A stretch of 64,000 bases of DNA, taken from the NCBI GenBank assembly GCA_030248215.1, contig JASANG010002537.1, positions 372,001 through 436,000 of the forward strand, written 5' to 3'. Numbering within the stretch: the stretch's first letter is position 1; each line of letters starts with the position of its first letter. The notes beneath the pieces are model-generated. The model was given only the letters and a program-made list of their open reading frames with translations. It was not told where the DNA came from and did no database searches. The stretch is from Enoplolaimus lenunculus (Eukaryota > Nematoda > Enoplea > Enoplida > Thoracostomopsidae). Shown here in pieces: positions 24,648-37,900 of the stretch. A program made the translations under genes and the position numbers.

Positions 24648-24894
24648 GTAAATTCCAGTGAGTTGATTGGTCAACTCAAAGAATTAGTTATTTCTGGTTA
24701 TTCCTGAGTTAATAACAGTTAATATTAATTCACTCTGAGCTGATTTAATTCCGTGTAAATTGACGAATTAACTCAGAATGATTTCAATCATTTCAGAATT
24801 CTGAGTTTTAAAAGACCTAAAATTCAGAGCTTAATCTTCTGAGTAAATTCAACTCATCCTGAGTTAAAATCAGCTCACTGGAATTCACAGTGTA
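24648..24894. mobile_element. CTGAGTTAA-rich MITE
   Basis: Left AAATTCCAGTGAGTTGATT and right AATCAGCTCACTGGAATTC are inverted repeats. The interior repeats CTGAGTTAA and its complement. A partial relative lies in Grl-b intron 1 near 28205-28300 (AAATTCCAGTGATTTGATTT). Confidence 0.75.
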
Positions 24895-25145
24895 TCGTGA
24901 TAAACGTTCTCGGACGTAGTATAAATATTGGAATCTAGAAATTTTCAAGCTTTTTTGCCGTTCATTTGCTTTTTTCGACCGACCGTCATTTGTTTCGTTG
25001 TTTTTTGGGGTAATTTTTGAATTTGAAAATAGCTGATAACTCAAAACGTTTGGACAACACTGTATGAATTGTTAAAAAATAGCGAATTCAACATCATTTT
25101 AACTTTTTAAATTTTTCAAGATTTTTGCAGACAATGTTACTTTTA

Positions 25146-25325
25146 TTGCTGTAACAGTAGGTTAAGCGTATTCGTAAGCCTAAGCCTAAGCCTAAGCGTT
25201 GCAAAAGCGTATTCCTAAGCTTAAGCCTAAGCCTAAGCCTAAGCAAAAAAATGTAGTCTAGAATGTAAGCCTTCTCTGTTACAGACCCACCAAAAACCGG
25301 AACGGCCTTAAAAGCAACATAGGAC
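25146..25325. mobile_element. Family-B TAAGCC MITE, worn left end
   Basis: GTAACAGTAGGTTAAGCG, two TAAGCC arrays separated by GTTGCAAAAGCGTATTCC, then AATGTAGTCTAGAATG and a worn right end GGCCTTAAAAGCAACATAGG. Confidence 0.8.
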
Positions 25326-26280
25326 ATCTTTTCTATTGGAAAATTACTGTTTTAACCGTATCACGGTACAAAATTGGTCAAGTTTTACAGATAACATAAA
25401 CGGAAAAATCCTTGATTCATAGAAGAAAATGAATTAAGTTATATATTGAAAGAAATTGCGTTAAATACAGTTGAAATTTAACTCAACATAAAATAATTAA
25501 AATAGGTATATTCTGAGTTAAAAATGAAAAGCTCTAAGGAAGCCCTCGACCCAACTTTAATTTAGTTTCAATGGCTCTTGTACACTTCTCCACACATTTC
25601 ATTGTTAAGGCTTTTAGGCTTTACACACAGGTTTAGGCGTAGGAAAAAGCTTAGCCAAACGTGTTGGCTTACTCTCACTAAACCTAAGCCAGAACAAAAG
25701 TACATCAAAGGAGTAGAAACGAGCCATTTTATCTGTTTGGATGAAAATGTGCTCTTGAATGCACTTCCACCCCATAAAATATTTTCGCCCCCATAAAAAT
25801 CGGTAATTCCTGCAGTTCGAGGTTGTGCACTATTTATTGTAAAAAAAACTACGCTCGAAAATAGATTAAATCAAACGCAATTTCAAATGAAAAATAGCAA
25901 TGCAATTGGCCATACGGTGTTATGGGGGAATATTAATCAAAATGCTGATAACGATTTTAGGCAAACAAATTCGGGTTTCATTGTCATAGCTATTTTTTTG
26001 CATTAACATTTCCGACCCAAATTGTCGGTTTCTCCTTCAGGCCAAACACTCTTAAAGAGTAGGGTGTGAATAATGCTTTATACGCATGTTTACAAGTATA
26101 TTAAAGATTTTAATTATTGCACAAGTATAAGTTTCAGTCGTCTCATTTTGAAACCAAACTTTCTTACAGTAAAACTTCAGGGTCCGGGCCTAATATATCC
26201 TAATAGGCTTACGGTTGTTTTTAATTTTGTCATTTTAGAGTCTCAACTCAAGTCAATCTTTGTACGAAGACTATAATTCA

Positions 26281-26402
26281 AATATATATACCTATATACA
26301 TGTGTATATAGGTGTGTATATATGTATATATATGTTTATATATGTATATATATGTATATATATGTTTATATATGTATATATGTATATATATGTATATATA
26401 AT
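26281..26402. repeat. (TATATG)n microsatellite
   Basis: About 120 bases of TATATG/TATATA with a few interruptions, intergenic between the Grl genes. Confidence 0.95.
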
Positions 26403-27205
26403 GTAAGTAATATTTAAGGTCATCACACGATTGTATCTAGCAACGTCTCTCCAAACAATACTATATAGTTGCAGCTAAAAACCAAACAAAAATTAGACTC
26501 CGTTTTATGCTAGGTACATGCCATCCCAGTCTCGCCTAAATTCCAATATGGAATTAGATCAAAATCAAACATAAAGGATTAAACAAACATTCTGCGGTAT
26601 AATTGAATCAATTAGGCACCATAATTGTAGGTCCCAGCGTACCATATCATAGATAAGGCCAACTGTTTCAGAAGGGCTCATATTCCTAAGATACTTTATT
26701 GCTCAAAAGTGAAACTGTAAACCTTTGCTAGAAAACACGAGGTTTGATGTGCCATTATGGTACGGAACGAAAGATTGAAGGTGTGTGGGTAATGCAGTTC
26801 AAGATGAAAAATTCACATCTGTATAAATTAAGTTGGAATGCTCTACATAAGTGCGTATTTTGGGCAACTTTTCAGCATTACTTTGCTTAAAAATAAATTT
26901 TTAAAATGTAAACGTGATTGTTCTATGAAAACAAAATCTGCATAGAGATGTTTGTGCATTCGCTGTAGTATTAGTAACAAGCGTCAAGTTGCATAACAAG
27001 TATGCAAATAACAAATTTTTAAATACTTTTGATGCGTACTTGGCTATTATGCACTTCTCTCTTACAAGCAAGCTTAGGTTTAAGAAAATGCTTACTATGC
27101 AAAACCTAAGTTTTTTACTAAACCTCTAAATCTTAGCCTTAGCCTTGAATATAGGAAAAAGTATCAGACATGCGTAATTTAAAAGGGCATTTAAAGTCTA
27201 ACAAA

Positions 27206-30033
27206 TCAAAGTTCAACTGTAGTTTCATTTGAACACGGGCACATTTGAACAGTTGAAGACGTTGAAGCCAACTGCATGATCATTGCCAAATATGTGACAA
27301 TAACTGAAGCCATCTGAAATCAGGTTCAAATAAATGTTTAATTAGGAAATGCTGTAAACCAATTAATTTTTGGAATCTATTATGTAAGATGGGAAAAAAG
27401 GAAAACGTACGGAAGTTCCTTGTTAAATGTCGATTTTTGTAGTAACGAGCATTAATAAAGCTAACCGTCTACGATACGCAATTTGGGAATCATTCAAGCA
27501 TGTTTCAATGTAACCGCTGTGTACCTGTGTACTATTGTCGCACCGTGAACTTGTTTGTGGTATTTTAAAAATTCGTGGACCTCGCTATACCTTGGAAAAT
27601 GCGTTTTAGTTTTTAAAGTGGTTCTAATTTTCTAATAGCTATCAATATACTTTTAAGCATGAAAAAACTAACCAGCGCGCCCGTAGCCAGCTTACTTTGC
27701 TAGGTGGTAGGTCTGAAAATTTTTGCAGGAGGGGCATACAAGGATTTTCGACGACTTAGAGGCAAAGTTGAAACTTTTCTAAGGGACCAAATTGTTTCGA
27801 AGTGGGCTGTACACGCGATGCCTCCGTTTGGCTTCCGGCCCGTTAACCAGCTCTAGAATAAAAGTTACCGTTAAAAGAACACCACGTGAGATGACGACGA
27901 AATTTCCAGCGGTAATAGCGACTTTGTTGTTTGCTGCTTGATCTATGAGTGCCGTTAGCTCGCTATCGTCATCGCTTAGGTTCTGAAAATATTATTTACT
28001 ATCCCGAAAGCTAAGGTGTTTCAGCGTGGAAAAGCAAATTTCAGTCCAAGAACTAGCAAGTGGCTATTCAACTTATTCTCTACGTTTCGCTTAACGCGTA
28101 ATATGACGACATTATAAAACATTTAAAGACAGATATTGAATAACCCTTTCTCAACTGAATATTTTCTATTATACCTGAGGCATATGGATTCTTGACATAC
28201 ACTATAAATTCCAGTGATTTGATTTTAACTCAGAATAATTTGAATCCACTCACAAGTGTGAGCTCTGAATTAAGTCTTTCAGAACTCAGAATTAGTGTTC
28301 TGAAACTAGGGCACATGAATGTAATGACTCATTGAACATTGTACCACTTTCGTAATAAGGAAATGTGCCAAACTGTGCTATAACTATTTGTAATACCTAC
28401 TGTAGTGACCCGAATATGAAAGGGGGACTGATACTTATTTGGCCTCTCCAGAGGGTACCTCCCCCTGTTATTCGGTTATGGACTCTTATTTATTTTAACC
28501 CACGCTCCGTCGTCCTTCGTTTACTGTAACATCGGTAATGCAACTATCCACTGAATAAAACGTTTATTTGTCTTGTGTCAATACCTTGAGCGATATATAA
28601 TGCAAGGTTATACTTAGAAATGTACTTTCAAAACATAAGTATGCCTTAGTTTCGAACTCAACTTTATTTAATCCTGGAGTCATTTATGTGCTACAATTAG
28701 GGATAATTGTCATTTATGGACTCTAATTAGGGTTTAGGGACTCTATCCGGATACGCACTCTTATTAGGGATACGCACTCCTATTGATTGGTACTCTAAAT
28801 GGGACCCCCTCTATTACCCCTCCCCATATTATTCGGGTCAGTACAGTATACCTTATGCAGTCGCTCGTTCTCGGCTACTTGGTCCAATCTTTGACTCCGT
28901 TTCTCAAGTACAATATCAATACATTTGTACAAATCATCATTCACCGTTGCAGCAGGTAAATTAACAATTGCAGTACTGAACACAAATAACATTGTGTACT
29001 GCGCATATGCAAGGCGAGTAGCGCTAACGGTCACCTCTAAAATCAACATATTTGCACCAATAATTAAAACCAGCAACGAATTACACACCACATAATACCA
29101 CGCCCATTGTGAATCGACAAGTTTAACGAAATTTAAAATTTCACATAACGCTTGCCTTGCCCATCTGGCTCCGGTGGAATTTAAAATTAATTTATCGCTA
29201 GCCAGTTTTGCGTAGAACGCACGAATACAAACAATAATCAGCGAAACAATGTACGCTTGTAAGATACTGCACGCAAACATTGATGCATGAGCGTACACCA
29301 GCAGAATTGAAAGTGATCTGAGTGCCCGTGGTTCCCGGAGACCAAAGAGACTAATTTTTGCCGGAGACGGAATTATTTCAAATGCGATTAGCATCATAGA
29401 TGCGGCGTCAATAAACAAAAGGATTAGCGCAACTGCAACCATAACTTGGAAAACGCGATCCATGCGAGCGAAATACTTAGCAGACAGCTTTTTAGCCGGA
29501 CAGCAACGGGGTGTTTCTTGGTCATGAGTGCCGGTTTGTTTCTTCGTTTCGTCTAATCGGTTGCCAAAATTTGCACTAGGGACAGAATTAACCTGGGCGG
29601 AATTGACATCAGACACGGACAACTGTTCGGTCTTGTCTTCTTGGTTGCCATTCGAAGTTAAGGTTCCTAAACAACGACCAAACTGGAAGCTGAACTCGCT
29701 GAGATTTCGGGTTCGAAGGACACACCATAACCAGCTGAATCCGCAAAGCGTAGAGTGAAAAAACCAAATCATTACACTCACTGACTGTACGTTGAACCTG
29801 CCAAAATTTGCTAAGAAACCAAACGAATAGATGTTAATTGACAACACTAGTGCACCCACAACAACGGTATACCAGCAATGGATAATGCGAAGGATTTTAG
29901 ACCGAAATAGTGGAACAGATAAGCAACCGGAAACGGCGGCAAAATACAGCGCAGAACGACCGTGGCGAAAAAAAGGACATTTTCGGTCGAACGACAGTCG
30001 GTCAGATATGAAAAATTTGCCAAATTTAGCCAT
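27206..30033 (-). CDS. Gustatory-receptor-like 7TM protein (Grl-b)
   Basis: Tandem paralogue of Grl-a with the same three-exon, phase-0 structure: 30033-28852, 27982-27869, 27313-27206; 467 residues. Exon 1 has the N-terminal SGCLSVPLFRSK and the shared PAKISLF and QWAWYYV words. Exon 2 has exactly 38 residues, as in Grl-a, with VAITAGNFVVISRG. Exon 3 carries TYLAMIMQL, the TM7 signature of the GR superfamily, and ends TTVEL. The exon-1 donor is AAG|GTATAC, weaker than its paralogue's, and a family-C MITE begins at intron base +6. If the intron is not removed, the frame runs 18 codons past the donor, mostly inside the MITE, and stops there. A long loop between early helices (about residues 135-185) is poorly conserved between the two copies. 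Confidence 0.87.
27681..27838. mobile_element. Family-E MITE in Grl-b intron 2
   Basis: CCCGTAGCCAGCTTACTTTG left, core GGGGCATACAAGGATTTTCG, right end GGCTTCCGGCCCG. It ends about 30 bases from exon 2. It is not at the position of the Grl-a copy, so the two look independent. Confidence 0.75.
28400..28846. mobile_element. Family-C MITE at the Grl-b splice donor
   Basis: Ends CTGTAGTGACCCGAATA and TTATTCGGGTCAGTACAG, flanked by TA on both sides (28398-28399 and 28847-28848), as in Tc1/mariner-type insertion. 447 bp, no coding capacity. Its inner border supplies the sixth base of the Grl-b intron. Confidence 0.92.
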
Positions 30034-31460
30034 AGTTTAGATCGGAATTAATAATTGGTTACATATTACTAGAAACCACAAAATATTCAACGAAAGTGCG
30101 AATCTATATCGTAGGCGAAAAATTCGTTGAATTAAGCTGTGCCTACTTTATCAGATATTTTATAGAAGAAGTCGATGGATTATTACAGAGTATGCTAACT
30201 GCATCTTAACAGCTAATCTACTATAAAAACCGTTACGAGGAATTGCGAAAAGAGTTGATGGAAAAAATATCGAAAAATACGACTAAATTTACTCGGTGTA
30301 GCCTATAAAACGTGCTGCCCATACGGCATCAATCAATGTTTCGCTCTACTTGTAGATCAAAAACCTGTAATTGATTTTGAGCTGGTTTATGAAAATGAAG
30401 TTTCAAGAAAAAATTTGTAGCACTAAAATCAGCAACAACCGTAAACACTGGTTGATCGAACGGTTTTTAAAATACTGGTTGCACAAAATTACTATCACTT
30501 TGTTCAGACAAAATATGAAAGTGAACATTTATAAACAATGATGTGAAATACTTCCACATATACAGCAATTAGCAATATTTGCGTTACCAAAATGGAACGG
30601 AGTTCAACATTTTACAATTAGGCCGTTTTTGGAAATCTGGGCATTTGAAACCTAATAGTCAAAATCAATTTTGCGTTATCAATCGAAATATTTCTGGTCT
30701 AGTAGCACTGAAATTGGCAACCAAAAGGATTTGCGGAGTTATCTGAGCTGCCGATTACATAGCAATTCAAACTGTAGCGGCAGCATGCAGACGCGTTAAA
30801 ATATTTACCCTTGGAATTCGCAGATGGTTTACTAATATTTAACAACGAGTGTCTCTATCTGTCAGAACAAAATTGAATTAGGATGCGTTCCCAGTGACTT
30901 AAATACTGGTTATTTGGAATACGACCTATTTAATGCCGTGTTTTCTTTTGCGACATGTTATAGCTTTTATTCTCTTTTTCAAATGTTTATTTTAAAAAAA
31001 CAACCCATGAAGGTTTGTCTAACTTCGTTCAATATGTAGGTAAAAATTACGCGATCTTGTCTATCCTGAACAATGTCATTTTCGATTGCATTTCTGTGCT
31101 CAAAACTGCTTATTTGTATAGGCCATTAAGAACTTTTAATATTAATAAAAACGTTTGTAAGATTTTAGTTCTTTTCTTTTTAACACGCACAATATTCAAA
31201 GAAATATTTTAGCTTAGCAACAAATCTGAACTCAGTTGAAAATATTTCATACCTCACAGCTTGTTGGCGATTGTTGCACGAATTTAAACCTATTGTTAAA
31301 GTGAACATAAATGTTATTCCATAGACTGCTCCTATATTTGTACTTGGGTTCTGTATATCAAATGAAAACCGGCACTTAATGTAATAATAATTCAAGAACA
31401 AAAGTTTGCTAATTGCATTACCAAGACCATAATCAAACAGCCGCTTTTGCAGTTATACGA

Positions 31461-31587
31461 ACACTGCAAAAATTGGTGAATCAAATTGACTCTTTCTGAG
31501 GCTTTTCCAGACTACACAAACTACGTCAAGGTCGACTCCGCCAGAGTCAAATTCGGCTCACTGATAACTCACCATTTTTTGCAGTGT
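31461..31587. mobile_element. 127-bp MITE with ACACTGCAAAAA ends
   Basis: Left ACACTGCAAAAATTGGTGA and right TCACCATTTTTTGCAGTGT are inverted repeats (about 18 of 19). No coding content. Confidence 0.8.
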
Positions 31588-32574
31588 TGCATGGAATTCG
31601 ATACGTCGAAACTACTTCAAGCTTAGAGGCTTTCAAGCAAATGACTTAAAACCGTAACAGTAAAATCAGAAGGAATATGATATGAATCAAACGTGATTTA
31701 TAATTACAAAAGAGTCGTAGCCAGGAATTTGATTTCGAGAAAAAATACCGCGTCTAAAAGTTTTGCGGGATCGAGCTTAGCGAACGAGAAAATGTTTTCC
31801 GACCTGTGCAGCTAATCAAATGTCTGTATAGTATACCCTTTTCGAGTCTTTCCAAAAAAGTTTAGAAGATATATCCCACGATCCACCTTTGTATACACCC
31901 CTGAAAGGCAATGCCCAAACCACCCAATACGCATACAGAACGAAACAGCTGCGGTACAATTCATTTGTGATCGTCTAATATTACCGCTACAGATACCTGT
32001 TTTAATAAAATAGGTTTCAGGTACTCTTGTTTGTATTGTACAGTCAAGCAACCTAAAATGGTGACCGGCAAACAATTTAACGGAATACTTGCTTGAAGGT
32101 GATGTTAAACGGCTGAACAATGAAACTTTAGATCACAATATTCAACCAATACCTAATATACGAATGAAAAGCTCGGAGCAAAACCTCTTTTGTAGGTCAG
32201 CAGACACACCATTGAATTTAAAACTAGTATGCGAGTCCGCTGTGAACAAATCAGTCCTGAAACGCGGTCCATGGCAGGTTGAAAGTCCAACTACGTGGTC
32301 TTACGACCAATTAAGTGTCACAACCTCCGCTCTTGTTTACAGGTACATTACCGGATAACAAACGTAATGCAGTACATTGCTCCATGTCGTATTTGTTTCA
32401 AAGAAGAAATAACCATCGAGATATGGTATTTTTAGTGTCGTTATGTTTACGGATTGCATTTCATGCATAGCTTTTGAATTTGAGATTTATTGCATTTAAG
32501 GTTGCTAAGCATCAGGTGTTGATAACAGTTTGAATACGTTGCGAAAACATAAACAACGTAACTTTTTATTTTCA

Positions 32575-33530
32575 ATAGATCTTCGCACTGTTAACTAAAT
32601 AGATTTCAGCTGCAACTTGTCGTTAAATTTTAAATTTAGCTTTTGCGCAATAATAATAAATCTTAGAAACCGCTCTCAAACGCTTTGTAAATTTACGAGA
32701 TTGTTGAAAATGCTTTTCTATTTCAGAAAACTTTGGATGCCTTGAAAAAAAATTACCACGCCCTTTGTTATGATGAATAAAATTTGCGACAAAATTTAGT
32801 AAAATCAGCTGTGAATCGAAAACTAATACTTTAATAAAAATGTGCTTTTGAGCAAAAGAAAATATAATAGCCAACTCAACGCTCATACCTATTTTGCCAT
32901 TTGTGAGAAAAATGAAATGTAGGCAACATTTAGTAAAAGACCAATAGACCAAAAATTTTCCATACCTAAACGATTATTTGGTTGAGCAAAACGAAATATA
33001 ATAGCTAAAATCACTCTCTTGCGTAATTTGTCGTTGTTGTCTAAAGCGAATTTTAGGTAAAACTTCAGTTAGAGAGCAAACGCATTTTCTTACTTTAGCG
33101 ATTGTTACGATGACCAAAAATAATAACCGTAATCGTGGTCGCCTATTTTTGTCATTTTTGGACAATACAGTATCGAAAAATTTCGTTATTGTTCAGCGTT
33201 TGACAATAACGTCAACTTTTGCTTTTTACAAGTGTCGTAACGGACGGTAAAATACCAATTTAGGACGTAAGCAAGGTTTTAGTCCATGCAGACTTGTAAA
33301 TTGTTATGGTTGGTTTGGAAAATCTACTTTTCATTTTGTAGTTCAAAGTCGATATACAAAAATTTGCAAAGCGTTTCTTAGAATTATCACCACGGTGTAA
33401 TGGTCTCGCGGCACAGCGTTCACAGATTTTCAATTTTGTGGTGTAGTTTAAACAGTCAAAGCTATAAGATTTTGGTTCATTTAAGACTAGAATGTTTGAG
33501 AACATTGAGGGTTGATTCAAACCTGTATTA
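32575..33530. repeat. Upstream block of the astacin duplication, copy 1
   Basis: Diverged but collinear with 43455-44290: shared words include GATCTTCGCAC, TAAATTTAGCTTTT, TTTACAAGT and ATATACAA. Each copy lies 1.4-2.4 kb upstream of an astacin exon 1, so the block belonged to the duplicated unit. Each copy also carries a minus-strand frame of 80-86 codons that aligns in phase around a CIS tripeptide. I do not recognise a protein. Confidence 0.6.
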
Positions 33531-34939
33531 CTGTTGTGCTTTCTGCGTAGTTGGTGCGTTTACAAAATTCTGAGAAATTTAATAAATGGTTGAGCAGAGC
33601 AGTTTATTATTCTAAATGTCGCCTACACACAACATGAATTGTTTTAACATATCAAGACTCCTCTTTTCTTAAGTTTTCAACACATAAATGTCTTGAATTT
33701 CAGAAATTAATTGCATTAAACAGTTCGCAAATTCGTTTCCTTAATGGTTAAAACATAAATGTCTTATGTTCAAGAAATTGTTATTACCAGTTTATAGCAC
33801 ACGAATTTCTTCCTTTCAAGAAATACTTGTCTTGCATTCAATAATTAATTTTCTGTTTTATGTACAAAAAAGAGTTGATCTATTTATATTCTTAAAAGTG
33901 TATATAAATAACCGAATTTCAAAGATATTTCGGTTTGAGCTCAGATTTTCCGAATTTCAGTTTGCGCCTTGGACGTATTATCTTAAGTTGTAAAATTAGG
34001 GTATTTTGTTGATTTTAAAAATATTTGTCTTATATTTCAGAAATATTTGTCTTAATAGTTCATAAAACAAACTTTTAAGTTTAAGACATTTGAGTGTGAA
34101 ATATTTCAGACCCATATTTCTGAAAAATGTAAAAAAATACAAGTGGTGAATTTGAAACATATATGTCAGGAGTCTGTATTTAGACATAATTTTCTTAAAT
34201 TTCAAACAATATTTCTGGAATACAACACAATTTATTTTCTGTGTATGTCATGTATAACTGATTGCAAAGACACAGAGACAGGGGACCTAGAGAATGGTAA
34301 GCTTAGGCGTAGGCTTACGTTTAGGATTAGCATTAATAGGCTTAGGAAGCCTTATACTCAATATCCCGGTCCCAATTGTTAACTTGGGTCCTAATTTTTA
34401 GTAAAATGATCAGTATATTTTCTTGCAAGACATATCGATCAATAACTAAGAAATTTTTCTCAATTTGGTTGCGTAATTTCGTTAACAAAATTGAATTTCC
34501 TCAGTAAATTATTGAAAACATTTATATCCTACTTAATAGACCAAAACCAGTCGCGTAGCTTTTCAGTGTGTTCAACGTTGTCTCAAAATTTTTGTCTTAA
34601 ACTAAACGCCGGAAGTGACATTAGCACGCAATAGGCACGAAACAGCGGGACAATTTGAAATAGTGAAGCATAACTGCAGAAAAAATATATAGTAAGAAGG
34701 CTAATATACTATGGCAAAGAATGCTGCAAGCATGGGCGCAGTGAGGATTGCATTTTGGAAGGCCACTGCAATCTATATATACGATGCAGAAGTGAAATGA
34801 ATGTCAATTTTAAATTTTAACTTAAACAGCCTATTCGATTTTTGTAAGGTTCCAATTGTGACAAGTTAATTGTAAACAATGCTGTACTTTTAAGACTAAG
34901 TATAGTTAATTAAATCATATTTTGTTTATTTTTAAAATC

Positions 34940-37900
34940 ATGCAGAATGCAGTTGTACTTTTATTGTCTTTGGTAAGTGACAGTAATCACGGGAAACGCT
35001 AACATATTTAAGTTTTGATATCGCAAAACCTGCCAAACACATTATTATCTGGGGTGCACATGTTTTACGGTTGATTTTACAAAAACAATATTTTTTGCTG
35101 AAACATGATTGTCTCAGCATCCGCAGCGCAAGATCGTTGCCTTCCGAATATATTTTATGCCATGAAAATTGTTTTGGCACCCATATTTAATGGTACAATT
35201 TTTGTTTATGTCTTTCTCAACAGTACGGTGTAAACGGATAAGTAAAAGAGTCGGTAAAAGAATAACGGAAACGGAAACCGATAGTGATAAATATAATGGA
35301 AACGGTAAACGGATATTGCAGTATAAACCTTTCAAACGTGTTTTAGTTTTTATCAACACAATTGACACATACAAGTATTCATAACTATTATTTCATACAG
35401 AACAATTGCAGCATAATTTTAAGCATAAAAATAGTGGAATTTCTAGTATTTCTTATAAGGAAACGGAAAAGCAAAACCAACATGGATTTTACATTTTAAA
35501 CGGAAACTGATATGCGGTTACACCCTGCTAACCATGGATGGCAACCAAAATTTGGTATAATAAGATTTACTAAAATTGCGACTAATTTGTCGCTGCGTTC
35601 GCCATAGTTTTTTTCGCCAAATTAGGGGCCATGGCCCCTAAAATTGGCGATTGGCCCCTAGCCAAAAATTACTCTAAAGCTTAAACAGACTCTATTAAAC
35701 CCCATCCGGAAAACGATCCGGCCCTGTTCTATACATGGGCCATTTTTCGTAATATAAATGGGCAACGGATACCGATAGCTCCAAGTATGAAAAAAATTTA
35801 AATATCCGACGCCCGTCACTGCGGTTTAAGTACGTTTTGTTTTGTGACGAGTTTGTAAATTTAGGTCATGATCAACAAAGCTGAAACGATTTTGCAACAT
35901 GAAAAATGTTCCGACTGCTTTGAAGGTGATATGCGATTAAGTCCGGCACAAATGGACGATATTGAAAATCAACGAAATGGTCGGGCACACGCCGCCATCA
36001 AAGGTCAGACTTTTGGATTTATGCGCAATTTATATATAATGTAGGAGTTCTTTGAATTGCTCAACAGGCTTGAGGTTCCGGATCCAAACTGCAAAATTGC
36101 CATCGTTCAGTGCTTAAAGTTTTAATCCACGACCCGAATCGGCGGTCTGCCACTGACGGACCGGTCAGTTACAAGCCACAATTGGTTCGATCCAGTGTTA
36201 TACCGCGAACCCATCTGTTTTTTCGGTCCAGTCCACAGCACTAATCTACAACACCCTAATATATTTGACGAATCGCAGTTACATATCAAATATTGTTTGA
36301 TGTTGTAAAAGCGAAACAGGATCAGCTGTACTGGCACCGATTATCCATCAGCCAATATGTAAACTGCCAGTGAGTTCTAACGACATGACTATGTGTGTTG
36401 CAGATACCACCATTTGAACTGATTTTTCAACTAACTAAACAACTCTGTGAAAAAACTAAAGCTTAAAAAAATCTCTTCGTAGTTCGCTTTTCCTTAAAAA
36501 ATCTTCAGTTACTGTCTTTCAAATGTTTACTGGTATAGAAATTGTGTGACTTTTCAAGTTTTGCAATATTTGCTAAATGAATCTCGACAATTTGTTGCAG
36601 GTTACCGTTATCGATGGAAAAACGGTGTGCTCCCGTACACATTGAGCGCATCGCTAAGTTCAAAGGCAAAACGAGCTATTCGTGGTGCAATCCTACAATA
36701 CGACAGATTTACTTGCATAAAAATAGTACTTATTTTCCGTTTATTTCGTATTTTTTCGCGTTGCAATTAAAATTTAGTAGTTGGTATGCCGGCAGAAATA
36801 CGGCAGCTATATCTATGTATAGCACGACAATTCGTCAACTGACAACTTTCAACTGGTAACTTGTCATACGAAATTTGGCCCATGTTACACTCAAAATAAT
36901 ATTTCTGATATTTAAGAAAAAAATTTTTACATTTGAGAAATATGATTAGCAAGGTGCACTTGAAAAGTATTTCTGTTATAACAAAAATGTTTTCAAAAAA
37001 CGTTTTGAAATAAAGTCTGAAAATAAACGTTTTCCAGTTATTTTTAGAAAAATTGTCTTAAATATCACCAAAACTTTTCAGATTTGCCACAGAAAACACT
37101 TTTCTGAATAAATTCAGAAATACTTTTTTGTGTGTACTTTAAGGGGCGTCCAGGTTTCGAGTGGGTCTATAAAATAGTAGGTTTAGATTCTAGATTATAT
37201 TTTTTGCTTAGGCTCAAGCTTAGGCTTAGGCTTAGGTCTTAGGAACTCATTTTTGCAACGCTTAGGCTTAGGCTTAGGAATACACTTAATCTGCTGTAGT
37301 ACGCCCCTTGAAGTAACATTGGCCGGAAATTTGACCGACTCGGCAATTTGATGTCTATCACTATGCTTAAGCTTAAAATCCTGTCGGGTTAGAGATTATT
37401 GCGTTCGATGAACTGTCGTAGATACCGCTACCATACTTCAGCATGTATCTAAGGATTTATGACCCGTCCAAGAACATTTTGAGCAACCTTAAAACGACGT
37501 TTTTCGACATTTTATCATATCTGCTGTGGTTTCATAATAAACCACAACAAAACAACATAATGTTCAAAATTTCAAAGTCATGATAGGATCAAACGGTGAA
37601 ATAAACGGAAACTAGAATTTACAGGTTTCTAACTGTCGGTTCATGTTACGAAAATATACAACATGAAATTTGAATATACAAAATATAACATCAGCGAGCC
37701 TATGTAATTTTTGATGTGTGATACTTGGTTTGCTTTTTGATTGCTGTATATTCACAGAAATTTTATTTAGTGCAATTTCAAAAGTAACTGTATAGTAGTG
37801 ATACAGGACCTATATTTTGCAGAAAAACATTGAATTGATATTTCTAAAACGCATTAGTTCTGCATAACAAAAACTCTGTTTGAAAAGAAAAGTGTTTGGG

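Larger units (their letters stand above)
24417..27205. other. Intergenic between the two Grl genes
   Basis: No gene seen. It contains a CTGAGTTAA-rich MITE (24648-24894), a family-B relic (25146-25325) and a TATATG microsatellite (26281-26402). Confidence 0.55.
30034..34939. other. Intergenic between Grl-b and astacin 1
   Basis: No gene identified. It holds a small TIR element (31461-31587), a block also found upstream of astacin 2 (32575-33530), and at 33760-34245 AT-rich text with repeated CTTAAATTTCAG/AGAAATATTTG words that resembles element remains. Open frames near 32089-32358 and 31812-32120 overlap on opposite strands and show no family resemblance. Confidence 0.5.
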
